36,700 bases of DNA from Clostridia bacterium BRH_c25. GTDB taxonomy: Bacteria > Bacillota_A > Clostridia > Lutisporales > Lutisporaceae. This document shows, in pieces, positions 6,463-14,255 of the stretch. Under the pieces are notes generated by a model that was not told the origin of the DNA, made no database searches, and saw only the letters and a program-made list of their open reading frames with translations. The stretch is from positions 1-36,700 of the forward strand of contig LOES01000225.1 in NCBI GenBank assembly GCA_001515955.1, given 5' to 3'. The first letter of the stretch is position 1, and the number at the start of each line of letters is the position of its first letter. Position numbers and translations under genes: made by a program.

Positions 6463-8019
6463 ATGTCCAGAGACATATATTCCAAATATGTTGAGACTCT
6501 TAAGGGAAAGAGTGCAAAAGTCGATTTCAGTAAGGCTGACCCGGATAAGGGTCCGGACAACAGCAGTGATGCTGTGACAATCCTGAAGGAGATAAGCTCA
6601 AAGCTGGACAGGTTTGAGTACCGTAGTCCGGCCTCCGGCTCTGTACAGCCATCAGGCGGCGCAGGGACGGAAATAGATTTGGCAATTATAAACGGCAATG
6701 TTGTATTGCCTGGCAATGGAGTGTTCAAAGCTGATATTTATATTAGCAGCGGGAAAATACACTCTCTGGGGTACGGTGGGAATATAAAGGCCGGAGAGGT
6801 AATAGACGCAGCGGGCAAGTATGTCATTCCCGGGGTTATAGACCCTCATGTGCATTTAGGATTTTCCGCACCGCTGGAAACAGAGCTGGAAACAGAAACG
6901 AAATCAGCCTTGCTGGGGGGCATCACTACCTTAGGCTGCTATTTCAGTGAAGCAGGCTCATATTTCAGTACTTTCCAGTCAACTATGGGCAATATTGAAG
7001 AACGGTCATATACAGATATAATACCGAATTTTGTCATCAGCTCTACGGAACAGTGCAGGGAGATATTGGATTATATCAATCATTTGGGAGTGACATCCTT
7101 TAAGCTCTATATGAATGGAATACCCGGAATAATTGATGATGTGGATGACGGATTTATACTGGATGTTTTTGAGCAGATCAAAAGATCCTCCAAGAAGTGC
7201 CTTGTATGCTCACATACTGAGAACAGAGATATCGTAAGGAATGCATATAACAAGGTAAAGGCTGAAAAGGGAGATAAGGCAACTATTGCGGATTGGACAG
7301 AAACACATCCAGATATAGCTGAGGAAGAAGCCGCTGTCCGTATTTCTTATCTGGCACAAAAAATGGGCGTTCCGGTTTACCTTGTTCATATCTCTTCCGC
7401 ACTGGCGATAAACACATTGAGAAAGATAAAGCCCTTTAACAAATATATAAATATCGAAACCACCTCTCCATACCTGTCACTTACCAGACAGAGCACATTG
7501 GGCGATCATATAAAAATGGAGCCGCCCTTCAGGGATGCGAAGGACATGGAGGAGCTGTGGAGCGCTGTTTGTGATGATGTTGCAGATACAATCGGCACTG
7601 ACAATGTAACAATGACAAAAGCGGAAAAAAAGGTGGGAAGCACAATCTGGGATGTATTGCCCGGGTACCCGGCTCTGGAGACTCACTTACCGGTATTGCT
7701 CAGTGAAGGTGTTATAAAAAGAGGAATACCGATAGAAAAGGTAATCTCAAAAATCACCAGGAAGCCTGCGGAAATATTCAATGTGTATCCCCGGAAAGGG
7801 ACTCTTCTGCCTGGTTCCGATGCTGATATAGCTATAATTGATCTGGATATGACAAAGGAAGTTGCCGTTTCAGAATTACATTCCAGGTCGGATTTCTCGA
7901 TATATGAGGGCAAAAAGCTGCAAGGCTGGCCTGTAACAACGATAAAGTCAGGCAAGGTAGTAGTAAAGGACGGTAAATATATAGGACAAAAAGCCAATGG
8001 CGTATGCATATTAAGATAG
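6463..8019 (+). CDS. hydantoinase/dihydropyrimidinase-like amidohydrolase with N-terminal extension
   Basis: This 518-residue cyclic amidohydrolase belongs to the hydantoinase/dihydropyrimidinase branch, whose members open a ring amide using two metals bridged by a carbamylated lysine. The enzyme domain starts near residue 71. H129 and H131 (DPHVHLG), K214 (SFKLYMNG, the likely carbamylated Lys), H251 (SHTEN), H309 (VHIS) and D380 (GTDN) form the expected metal site. The usual His after the catalytic Asp is Asn here. Residues 1-68 are extra compared with free hydantoinases; they include a short amphipathic helix around SSDAVTILKEISSKL and a Gly/Ser-rich linker, suggesting an encapsulation peptide. 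The start overlaps the intergenic junction with BMC-T, so the two are co-translated. The substrate is unknown. Confidence 0.85.
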   Translation: MSRDIYSKYVETLKGKSAKVDFSKADPDKGPDNSSDAVTILKEISSKLDRFEYRSPASGSVQPSGGAGTEIDLAIINGNVVLPGNGVFKADIYISSGKIHSLGYGGNIKAGEVIDAAGKYVIPGVIDPHVHLGFSAPLETELETETKSALLGGITTLGCYFSEAGSYFSTFQSTMGNIEERSYTDIIPNFVISSTEQCREILDYINHLGVTSFKLYMNGIPGIIDDVDDGFILDVFEQIKRSSKKCLVCSHTENRDIVRNAYNKVKAEKGDKATIADWTETHPDIAEEEAAVRISYLAQKMGVPVYLVHISSALAINTLRKIKPFNKYINIETTSPYLSLTRQSTLGDHIKMEPPFRDAKDMEELWSAVCDDVADTIGTDNVTMTKAEKKVGSTIWDVLPGYPALETHLPVLLSEGVIKRGIPIEKVISKITRKPAEIFNVYPRKGTLLPGSDADIAIIDLDMTKEVAVSELHSRSDFSIYEGKKLQGWPVTTIKSGKVVVKDGKYIGQKANGVCILR

Positions 8020-8057
8020 AAGGCCAATAATGACGTTTTCCATGAAGGAGGAGGCTT

Positions 8058-8597
8058 ATGAAAGAAATAAGATTGCACGGCAGAGGCGGACTTGGAACTG
8101 TAAAGGCTGCCGAAGCACTTGTATATGCGGCTGTTATGGATGGCAAATATGGTAATTCAATACCTTTCTTCGGGTTTGAAAGACAAGGGGCTCCGGTAAC
8201 AGCTTTTCTCAGGATTAATGAGGAGCCGATAAGACCCAAAAACAGGGTATACAACCCTGATATTGTAATTGTCCTGGACCCTACAATAATGAATGCTGTG
8301 GATGTTTTTGAGGGGATAAAGGAGGATTCCACAATAATAGTAAATACCGCACAGGACATCAGTTCCCTGAGCATACCTTCAAATGTAAAGAGGGTGGCTG
8401 TTATCGATGCATCAAAAATAGCCCTTGAACTATTAGGCAGACCCATAACGAACACAGTAATGCTGGGGGCTTTTGTAAAGGCATGCGGATTGGTAAGCCT
8501 TGACCGGGTAGTGGAGAAGGCTTCGGAGCTTTGGGGAAAGAAAAATGGAGAGGCTGTAATCAAAGGCTTTGAAGAAGTAAATGTAGTTACTTTATAG
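8058..8597 (+). CDS. 2-oxoacid:ferredoxin oxidoreductase, gamma subunit
   Basis: This 179-residue protein is the POR/VOR gamma-type domain. The start IRLHGRGGLGTVKAAEAL is the classic gamma-subunit glycine motif, and FFGFERQGAPVTAFLRI is the second family block. It is the first of four genes (gamma, delta, alpha, beta) for a CoA-dependent oxidative decarboxylase that passes electrons to ferredoxin. AAGGAGGAGG precedes the ATG. It lies 38 bases after the hydantoinase-like gene, in the same operon as the shell proteins. None of the four subunits shows a targeting extension, so the complex probably stays in the cytosol. Confidence 0.9.
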   Translation: MKEIRLHGRGGLGTVKAAEALVYAAVMDGKYGNSIPFFGFERQGAPVTAFLRINEEPIRPKNRVYNPDIVIVLDPTIMNAVDVFEGIKEDSTIIVNTAQDISSLSIPSNVKRVAVIDASKIALELLGRPITNTVMLGAFVKACGLVSLDRVVEKASELWGKKNGEAVIKGFEEVNVVTL

Positions 8598-8613
8598 GGA
8601 AGAGGGTGATCAT

Positions 8614-8880
8614 GTGAAATTTAAGAGCAATTATATTGTACCGATTGGTGCTGACGGCATCCATATATTGAATACGGGGGACTGGAGGACACAGAGACCG
8701 GTTCTGAATGAAGAAAAATGCACAAGGTGCGGAATATGCTTTATGTACTGTCCTGTCAACTCAATTGAAAAGCATGATAAAAAATTCATAATATCCTATG
8801 ACTACTGCAAGGGATGCGGCATTTGCAGCCATGAGTGCCCGAGCAAAGCTATAGACATGATACCTGAGGAGGGGAAATAA
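8614..8880 (+). CDS. 2-oxoacid:ferredoxin oxidoreductase, delta (2[4Fe-4S] ferredoxin) subunit
   Basis: This 88-residue protein has two CxxCxxCxxxCP clusters: CTRCGICFMYCP near residue 30 and CKGCGICSHECP near residue 67. This is the pattern of POR/VOR delta subunits. A GTG start at 8614 follows GAGGGTGATC. Its last base overlaps the first base of the alpha-subunit ATG (TAATG), giving tight translational coupling. It carries electrons from the thiamine-diphosphate site to free ferredoxin. Confidence 0.9.
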   Translation: MKFKSNYIVPIGADGIHILNTGDWRTQRPVLNEEKCTRCGICFMYCPVNSIEKHDKKFIISYDYCKGCGICSHECPSKAIDMIPEEGK

Positions 8881-10061
8881 TGCAGAAAATTGATGTAATG
8901 AACGGGAATAAAGCAGCAGCTGTAGGTGTTGCTCTGGTAAAACCCGATGTAGTGGCAGCATATCCCATAACGCCTCAAACACCTGTTGTCGAGTATTTGA
9001 CACAGTTTGCAGCAGACGGCATTTTGAACAGCAGAATGAGTGAGGTTGAATCAGAGCTGACAGCCATGAGTGTAGTAACAGGAGCTTCTTTGGCAGGATC
9101 AAGGACCTTTACGGCTACATCCTCCCAGGGGCTCTCCCTTATGTATGAACCGTATTTCAGGGCATCTACCCTGAGACTGCCAATAGTTATGGCAATAATA
9201 AACAGAGAGATGATATCTCCCCAAAGCGTGTGGGGTGGACAGCAGGACTCTATATCAGTAAGAGATGCCGGCTGGCTGCAGATATATGTTGAAGACAATC
9301 AGGAAGTGCTGGATATGATTATTCAAGCGTACAGAATAGCTGAAGATAAGCGTGTACTGCTTCCTATAAATATATGCTTTGACGGCTTCTACCTGTCTCA
9401 TATGACAGAAAGGGTCCTGGTGCCTGAGCAGGAGAAGGTCGATGAATTTTTACCCAAATATTATCCGGAGCATATAATACTTGATCCGAAAAGGCCAATG
9501 GCTGTTGACCCCCTGACAAACGGGGACCTGTTGATGGAATACAGGTATAAGCACCTTCAGGCCCAGCAGAATGCTCTTGAAGTCATAGACGAAGCAGATA
9601 AGCTATATGGAGAGGTGCTTGGAAGACGTTATGGGGGAGTTATTGAAGAATACAGGATGGAAGAGGCGGAGCTGGCTTTGATAACCATGGGCTCAATGAC
9701 CGGAGCAGCTAAGGAAGCTGTGGATTTGAAAAGGGCAGAGGGAGTAAAGGTCGGAATTGTAAGATTAAGGGCACTAAGACCGTTTCCCAAGGAGAGGCTG
9801 TGTAAAGCACTGGCTGATGTAAAGGCTTTTGGTGTAGTGGATAGGAACGTTTCCTTCGGCTGGAATACAGGAGTAACATATCAAGAGGTTAAATCTGCAC
9901 TTTACGAGGGACAGGTTGTAGTACCTTCTGTTCCGCTCATAGGCGGATTAGGCGGGGAAGACCTGACTATTCCCATGATGCTTGGTGCAATAGACAGCAT
10001 AAAGGATACGGCAGAAGCGGGCAAAAATAAGGAATGTATCTGGTTAACAAGAGAAGGGTAG
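8880..10061 (+). CDS. 2-oxoacid:ferredoxin oxidoreductase, alpha subunit
   Basis: This 393-residue protein matches the PorA/VorB alpha subunit. Key blocks are GNKAAAVGVALVKPDVVAAYPITPQTP at the N-terminus, then EVESELTAMSVVTGASLAGSRTFTATSSQGL, where the glutamate and threonine help activate and contact thiamine diphosphate and substrate. The C-terminal transketolase-like domain contains RLRALRPFP and YQEVKSALY. The separate alpha and beta chains of moderate size resemble archaeal-type VOR/POR rather than the fused clostridial pyruvate synthase. The substrate may be pyruvate, a branched-chain 2-oxo acid or the product of the upstream PLP enzymes; sequence alone does not decide. Confidence 0.9.
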   Translation: MQKIDVMNGNKAAAVGVALVKPDVVAAYPITPQTPVVEYLTQFAADGILNSRMSEVESELTAMSVVTGASLAGSRTFTATSSQGLSLMYEPYFRASTLRLPIVMAIINREMISPQSVWGGQQDSISVRDAGWLQIYVEDNQEVLDMIIQAYRIAEDKRVLLPINICFDGFYLSHMTERVLVPEQEKVDEFLPKYYPEHIILDPKRPMAVDPLTNGDLLMEYRYKHLQAQQNALEVIDEADKLYGEVLGRRYGGVIEEYRMEEAELALITMGSMTGAAKEAVDLKRAEGVKVGIVRLRALRPFPKERLCKALADVKAFGVVDRNVSFGWNTGVTYQEVKSALYEGQVVVPSVPLIGGLGGEDLTIPMMLGAIDSIKDTAEAGKNKECIWLTREG

Positions 10062-10069
10062 GTGTAAGG

Positions 10070-10975
10070 ATGAATATTATAGATAAATTGGCATCAAAGG
10101 AAGATATCATATCACCGGGAATATCTGCCTGTGTAGGCTGCAATGTCGAGCTGACACTAAGAACCTGCATGAAGGTATTAGGTCCTGACACCATATTCGC
10201 AGTTCCTCCGGGGTGCATGGGAGGTGTCGGCGTAGTAGGCTGGGATATGAAATCGGGCTCCAAGGCCCCTGTGTTTTTCCCGCTGCTGGATAATGTAGCT
10301 TCCATGCTTGCAGGAATCAAAATGCATTATGAGCAGGCTGGAAGAAAGGTAAATGTTGTTGCCTTTGCAGGAGACGGCGCTTCAGTCGATGCAGGTATGC
10401 AGTGCTTGTCGGGAGCGGCTGAAAGAGGAGATAAAATAATCTATATCTGCTATGACAATGAAGGGTATATGAATACAGGGTATCAAAGAAGTGCTTCAAC
10501 AAGCAAGTATTCATGGACAACAACCACCCCGGTAAGCCAGGAGGGCAGAGGGGGAAAGAAGCAGCATAAGAAGGATTTCCCAATGATAATGGCTATGCAT
10601 GACATACCCTATATGGCCACCTGCAGCCCGGCATTTATTCCGGATATGGTTTCGAAGGTGGAAAAAGCAATGGAGGCATCAGAAAGAGGCCTGGCATATC
10701 TGCATATATTCAACCCGTGCCTGACCGGCTGGGGCATCAGGCCGGAATTGAGCATAGAGGTATCGCGGCTTTCCGTAGAGACGAACTTCTTCCCGCTGTT
10801 TGAAGCAGTGGACGGTAAGTTTACTATAAATAAGGAATACAAGAATCCCAAACCCGTTAAGGAATATTTATCCATGATAAAGAAGTTTTCACACTTGAAT
10901 GATGAAGAGGTTGAAGATCTCCAGCAGGTGGTTGATACCAAATGGAAGAGACTCAAGCAGCTGGCATCGTTATAA
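10070..10975 (+). CDS. 2-oxoacid:ferredoxin oxidoreductase, beta (TPP-binding) subunit
   Basis: This 301-residue subunit binds thiamine diphosphate through the motif GDGASVDAGMQCLSGAAERG, which ends in the magnesium-binding DNEGYMNTG. Cysteines in CVGCNVE near the N-terminus and in PPGCMGG match the [4Fe-4S] ligands of POR/VOR beta subunits. ATG at 10070 was chosen over an in-frame start at 10034 because the upstream codons overlap the alpha gene and only the 10070 site is preceded by AGGTGTAAGG. It closes the oxidoreductase set and is followed 23 bases later by the acyl-CoA synthetase alpha gene. Confidence 0.9.
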   Translation: MNIIDKLASKEDIISPGISACVGCNVELTLRTCMKVLGPDTIFAVPPGCMGGVGVVGWDMKSGSKAPVFFPLLDNVASMLAGIKMHYEQAGRKVNVVAFAGDGASVDAGMQCLSGAAERGDKIIYICYDNEGYMNTGYQRSASTSKYSWTTTTPVSQEGRGGKKQHKKDFPMIMAMHDIPYMATCSPAFIPDMVSKVEKAMEASERGLAYLHIFNPCLTGWGIRPELSIEVSRLSVETNFFPLFEAVDGKFTINKEYKNPKPVKEYLSMIKKFSHLNDEEVEDLQQVVDTKWKRLKQLASL

Positions 10976-10998
10976 ATGATGAGAATGCGAGGTGTTTT

Positions 10999-12447
10999 AT
11001 GAGCAAGAACCTGGATGCTTTATTTAATCCGACAAACATTGCGATAGTCGGTGCCTCCGGCAATCCGCTGAAGGCCGGATATGTCATACTTCAGAACCTG
11101 ATAAATATCGGTTACCCCAAGAAGATATTTCCAGTAAATATAACTGAAGACCAAATCCTTGGTTATAAATGCTATAAGAAGCTGTCGGAGATAGAAGACA
11201 CCGTTGAAATGGTGGTTCTGATCACACCTTCACAGATGATATTTGAAGTAATGCAGGATCTGGAAGCAAGGATGAAGGTTAAGAACGATATAAAGGTCAT
11301 AGTATGTGCTGCCGCAAATTACGGAGAGACAAAGACCGAAGAAGGCATAAAAAGACAGAGCTGCCTTATGGATACGGCAGAAAAATATGGTATTCGTGTA
11401 GTAGGTCCCAACTGCATAGGTATTATTGACAATATCAACAGAGTGGATACAACCTTCGTTGAGACACTTCTGCCCAAGGAAAGCAGGGGTATTAGAGGCG
11501 GTATAAGCTTCATATCCCAAAGCGGTGCTATAGCAGCATCTCTGCTGATGCTGGGGGCTTCCCAGCCGGCACCGATATCCTTCAACAAGTTCATCTCTAT
11601 AGGTAATATGGCAGATGTAGACTTTATAGACCTGTTGGATTACTTCGAAAAGGACGCGGATACAAAAGTAATAGGCATGTATATGGAAGGATATCCTGAA
11701 GGCAGAAAGCTGATTGATACATTAGCAAGGATTACCCCAAAAAAGCCTGTGGTTATTCTTAAGGTAGGAAGAAGTGAGGTAGGGGCAAAGGCTGCAAATT
11801 CCCATACCGGTTCCCTTGCTGGGGCAGATGCGGTGTATGACTGTGCATTTAAACAGTTTGGGATAATCAGGGCAAGAACAATCGAAGAGATGATGGATAC
11901 ACTGCAGGCCTTTGATTCTCTCACGCTTCCCAAGGATGAAAATGTGTTCATACTATCTCAGGCAGGAGGACCGGGGATTTATTGCACTGATGCACTCAGT
12001 GATGAGCTTGAGCTGAAAATGCCTGTTATAGAAGAAGAATCAAAGCGGAAGCTTGAGGCTATACTTCCTGAAATGGCCAATGTATGCAGCCCGGAAGGCT
12101 ATGCCGACATTACAGCAGCAGCAAATGTGAACCATCATGTTGAAGCTCTGAGGATCATAATGGATGACAAAAATGCAGGCAGTGTAATATTTATTACCGT
12201 GGTACCTACATTCCTTCCAAGGGAAGAGCTTGCACGGGGACTTGCAAAGCTTTTGAAGGAGGAAGGCTATATATATAAAAAGCCGGTATTTGTATCAATA
12301 ATGGCCGGTGACTATGTATGGGATTGCAGAAGGATACTGGAGGAAAACGGTATAAGAACCTTCAGTACTCCTGCACAGGCGGTAAAAGCAGCTTCGAACC
12401 TTGTAAAGTATGCGGAATATCTCAAAAGCCTGGATGAAAGGAGGTAG
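10999..12447 (+). CDS. ADP-forming acyl-CoA (acetyl-CoA) synthetase, alpha subunit
   Basis: This 482-residue protein has the succinyl-CoA synthetase alpha-like layout: a CoA-binding Rossmann domain (IAIVGASGNPLKAGY at about 14-28), then a ligase domain with GISFISQSGAIAAS, and H269 in NSHTGSLAGADAVYD, the likely phosphohistidine. The family makes ATP from ADP, phosphate and acyl-CoA, releasing the free acid, and is typical of archaea and some anaerobes. ATG at 10999 follows GAGGTG, while the longer frame from 10942 overlaps the previous gene. Sitting next to the oxidoreductase, it should collect ATP from the acyl-CoA that enzyme makes. Its own preference (acetyl, branched or aryl) is not readable. 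Confidence 0.9.
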   Translation: MSKNLDALFNPTNIAIVGASGNPLKAGYVILQNLINIGYPKKIFPVNITEDQILGYKCYKKLSEIEDTVEMVVLITPSQMIFEVMQDLEARMKVKNDIKVIVCAAANYGETKTEEGIKRQSCLMDTAEKYGIRVVGPNCIGIIDNINRVDTTFVETLLPKESRGIRGGISFISQSGAIAASLLMLGASQPAPISFNKFISIGNMADVDFIDLLDYFEKDADTKVIGMYMEGYPEGRKLIDTLARITPKKPVVILKVGRSEVGAKAANSHTGSLAGADAVYDCAFKQFGIIRARTIEEMMDTLQAFDSLTLPKDENVFILSQAGGPGIYCTDALSDELELKMPVIEEESKRKLEAILPEMANVCSPEGYADITAAANVNHHVEALRIIMDDKNAGSVIFITVVPTFLPREELARGLAKLLKEEGYIYKKPVFVSIMAGDYVWDCRRILEENGIRTFSTPAQAVKAASNLVKYAEYLKSLDERR

Positions 12448-12451
12448 TACC

Positions 12452-13108
12452 ATGAGCAGATTTCTAAACGAGCTGGATGCAAATAAGCTGCTGTTGTCCT
12501 ATGACATACCTATGGCCAAGAGCCTTTGCTGCAGGACGGCTGAAGAAGCATTGATACATGCTGAAGAATTGAAGTTCCCTGTTGTAATGAAAGTACTATC
12601 GCCGGACATTCAGCACAAAACGGAAGCCGGCTGTGTTTTCATAGGAATAAGCTGCAAAGAACAGCTGGAGAAAACCTTCCGGCTGATTATGGAAAATGCA
12701 AAGGCATATAACCCGGATGCTGTTGTTGACGGAATACTGATCCAGGAGATGGCGGAAAAAGGCCTGGAAATAATAGTCGGCATGAAGAAGGACCCGCAGT
12801 TCGGGCCGGTTATAATGGTGGGAAGCGGTGGAATATACGTAGAGGTCTTTAAGGATATTGCATTGAGACTGCTGCCCATTGACAGGTATGATGCGGAAAG
12901 AATGCTGATGGAAACAAAAGCTTATCATGTCATAAATGGCGCAAGAGGCAAGACCTATGATATGGAAAAGCTCATAGAGGTATTACTCAGTGTATCAAAG
13001 CTGATACAGCAGGATGATTCCATAGAGGAAATAGACATCAATCCGTTTTTTATATACGAGAAGGGTAAAGGCGGCAAAGGTGTAGATGCATTGATTAAAA
13101 TAAAATAA
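12452..13108 (+). CDS. ADP-forming acyl-CoA synthetase, beta (ATP-grasp) subunit
   Basis: This 218-residue ATP-grasp subunit partners the alpha chain. The N-terminal block NELDANKLLLSYDIPMA and the loop DIQHKTEAGCVFIG, with the second phosphate-relay histidine, are typical of archaeal-type beta chains. The C-terminus shows IQEMAEKGLEIIVGMKKDPQFGPVIMVGSGG and IEEIDINPFF, which include nucleotide and magnesium contacts. ATG at 12452 follows AAAGGAGGTAGTACC, and the alpha stop lies four bases upstream. Separate alpha and beta genes match the archaeal ACD I arrangement rather than the fused form. Confidence 0.9.
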   Translation: MSRFLNELDANKLLLSYDIPMAKSLCCRTAEEALIHAEELKFPVVMKVLSPDIQHKTEAGCVFIGISCKEQLEKTFRLIMENAKAYNPDAVVDGILIQEMAEKGLEIIVGMKKDPQFGPVIMVGSGGIYVEVFKDIALRLLPIDRYDAERMLMETKAYHVINGARGKTYDMEKLIEVLLSVSKLIQQDDSIEEIDINPFFIYEKGKGGKGVDALIKIK

Positions 13109-13137
13109 CACTATATAAATTTGCGGGGAAGTGCAGC

Positions 13138-14082
13138 ATGAAAAAAATAGAAAGCTATCTGCCATATTTGGCAGGCATTGCGATATCGGTAATCTTTGGT
13201 TTGTCTTTTCTTTTTACAAAACAAGGCTTGGATGATTTTTCTCCCATGGTACTTCTCTCATACAGATTTGGGATAGCTGCCGTCATTATCGGTATGCTCA
13301 CTGCGGCCGGTATCGTAAAGGTGAACTTCAGAGGAAAATCTCTAAAAGGAATATTTCTGCTGGCTCTGTTCCACCCCACCACATATTTCATCACAGAGAC
13401 AATAGGCATCAAGTACACCTCTTCTTCGGAAGCGGGAATAATGATAGCACTGATTCCTATAGTCGTAATGGTGCTGGCGATGATATTTCTGAAGGAAAGG
13501 CCCAGCGTCATACAAAAGCTTTTCATACTGGTCTCGGTCCTGGGAGTAATATTCATAATTATTATGTCCGGGAGCCTGAAGCTGCAGGGTCACTTTATGG
13601 GATCAATCGCCTTGATTATTGCAGTTCTGGCAGGCAGTGTCTTCAGTGTTCTTTCGAGAAAGCTTTCGAAGGATTTCAGCTCTATCGAAATTACATTTGT
13701 AATGATAGTGTTTGGAGCTGTCTTTTTCAACCTGATAGCAGTGATCAAGGGTATTATGGAAAAAGATCTTTACAACCAGTATATTACGCCAATGACTTCA
13801 CTGAATGGTGTAGTTGCAGTATTGTATCTCGGCATTGTAGCTTCCATTATTGCATTTTTCATGCAGAATTACATGCTGTCAAAGCTGCAGGCAACAAATA
13901 CATCAGTATTCACCAACCTTACAACAATCATATCCATAGCAGCAGGTACACTTATAAGACACGAAAGCTTTTACTGGTATCAGCTTGTGGGAGGAATTCT
14001 TATCATACTTGGAGTCTGGGGTACGAATTTCTTTAATGCAGAACCGGTAAAAAACGATATGGGTAAGCAGGCTGGAATGTAG
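13138..14082 (+). CDS. EamA/DMT-family transporter
   Basis: This 314-residue protein has about ten hydrophobic segments in two EamA repeats: residues 9-140, with LSFLFTKQGLDDFSPMVLLSYRFG in helices 1-2, and 150-300. A conserved proline-rich entry (FHPTTYFITETIGIKYTSSSEAGI) matches the drug/metabolite superfamily, which includes amino-acid and metabolite exporters. The ATG follows GGGGAAG. The 30-base spacing from the acyl-CoA synthetase beta gene places it in the same transcript, so it may export an end product or import the substrate of this pathway (inference). Confidence 0.85.
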   Translation: MKKIESYLPYLAGIAISVIFGLSFLFTKQGLDDFSPMVLLSYRFGIAAVIIGMLTAAGIVKVNFRGKSLKGIFLLALFHPTTYFITETIGIKYTSSSEAGIMIALIPIVVMVLAMIFLKERPSVIQKLFILVSVLGVIFIIIMSGSLKLQGHFMGSIALIIAVLAGSVFSVLSRKLSKDFSSIEITFVMIVFGAVFFNLIAVIKGIMEKDLYNQYITPMTSLNGVVAVLYLGIVASIIAFFMQNYMLSKLQATNTSVFTNLTTIISIAAGTLIRHESFYWYQLVGGILIILGVWGTNFFNAEPVKNDMGKQAGM

Positions 14083-14255
14083 ATATAGTAAGCTTTGGCA
14101 ATTATTGTTATAGTATACGAAAAATTTTGAAAATTGTAAATTCGATTACATTTTTAAAACACAATTTGTGATATTATTCTATATAAATCGCACAAAGAAG
14201 ATTACATAGAATATCCCGGAGAGTCTGAAAAAACTGTAAAGAAGGAGGATGAACA

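Noticed and set aside
7832..8563. 243-codon minus-strand frame
   Set aside because: It lies opposite the hydantoinase-like and oxidoreductase gamma genes. Low complexity and lack of a ribosome binding site mark it as a shadow of their codon pattern.
14095..14120. Sigma54-like element TTGGCAATTATTGTTA before the class I aminotransferase
   Set aside because: The invariant GC ten bases after GG is missing (TA instead).
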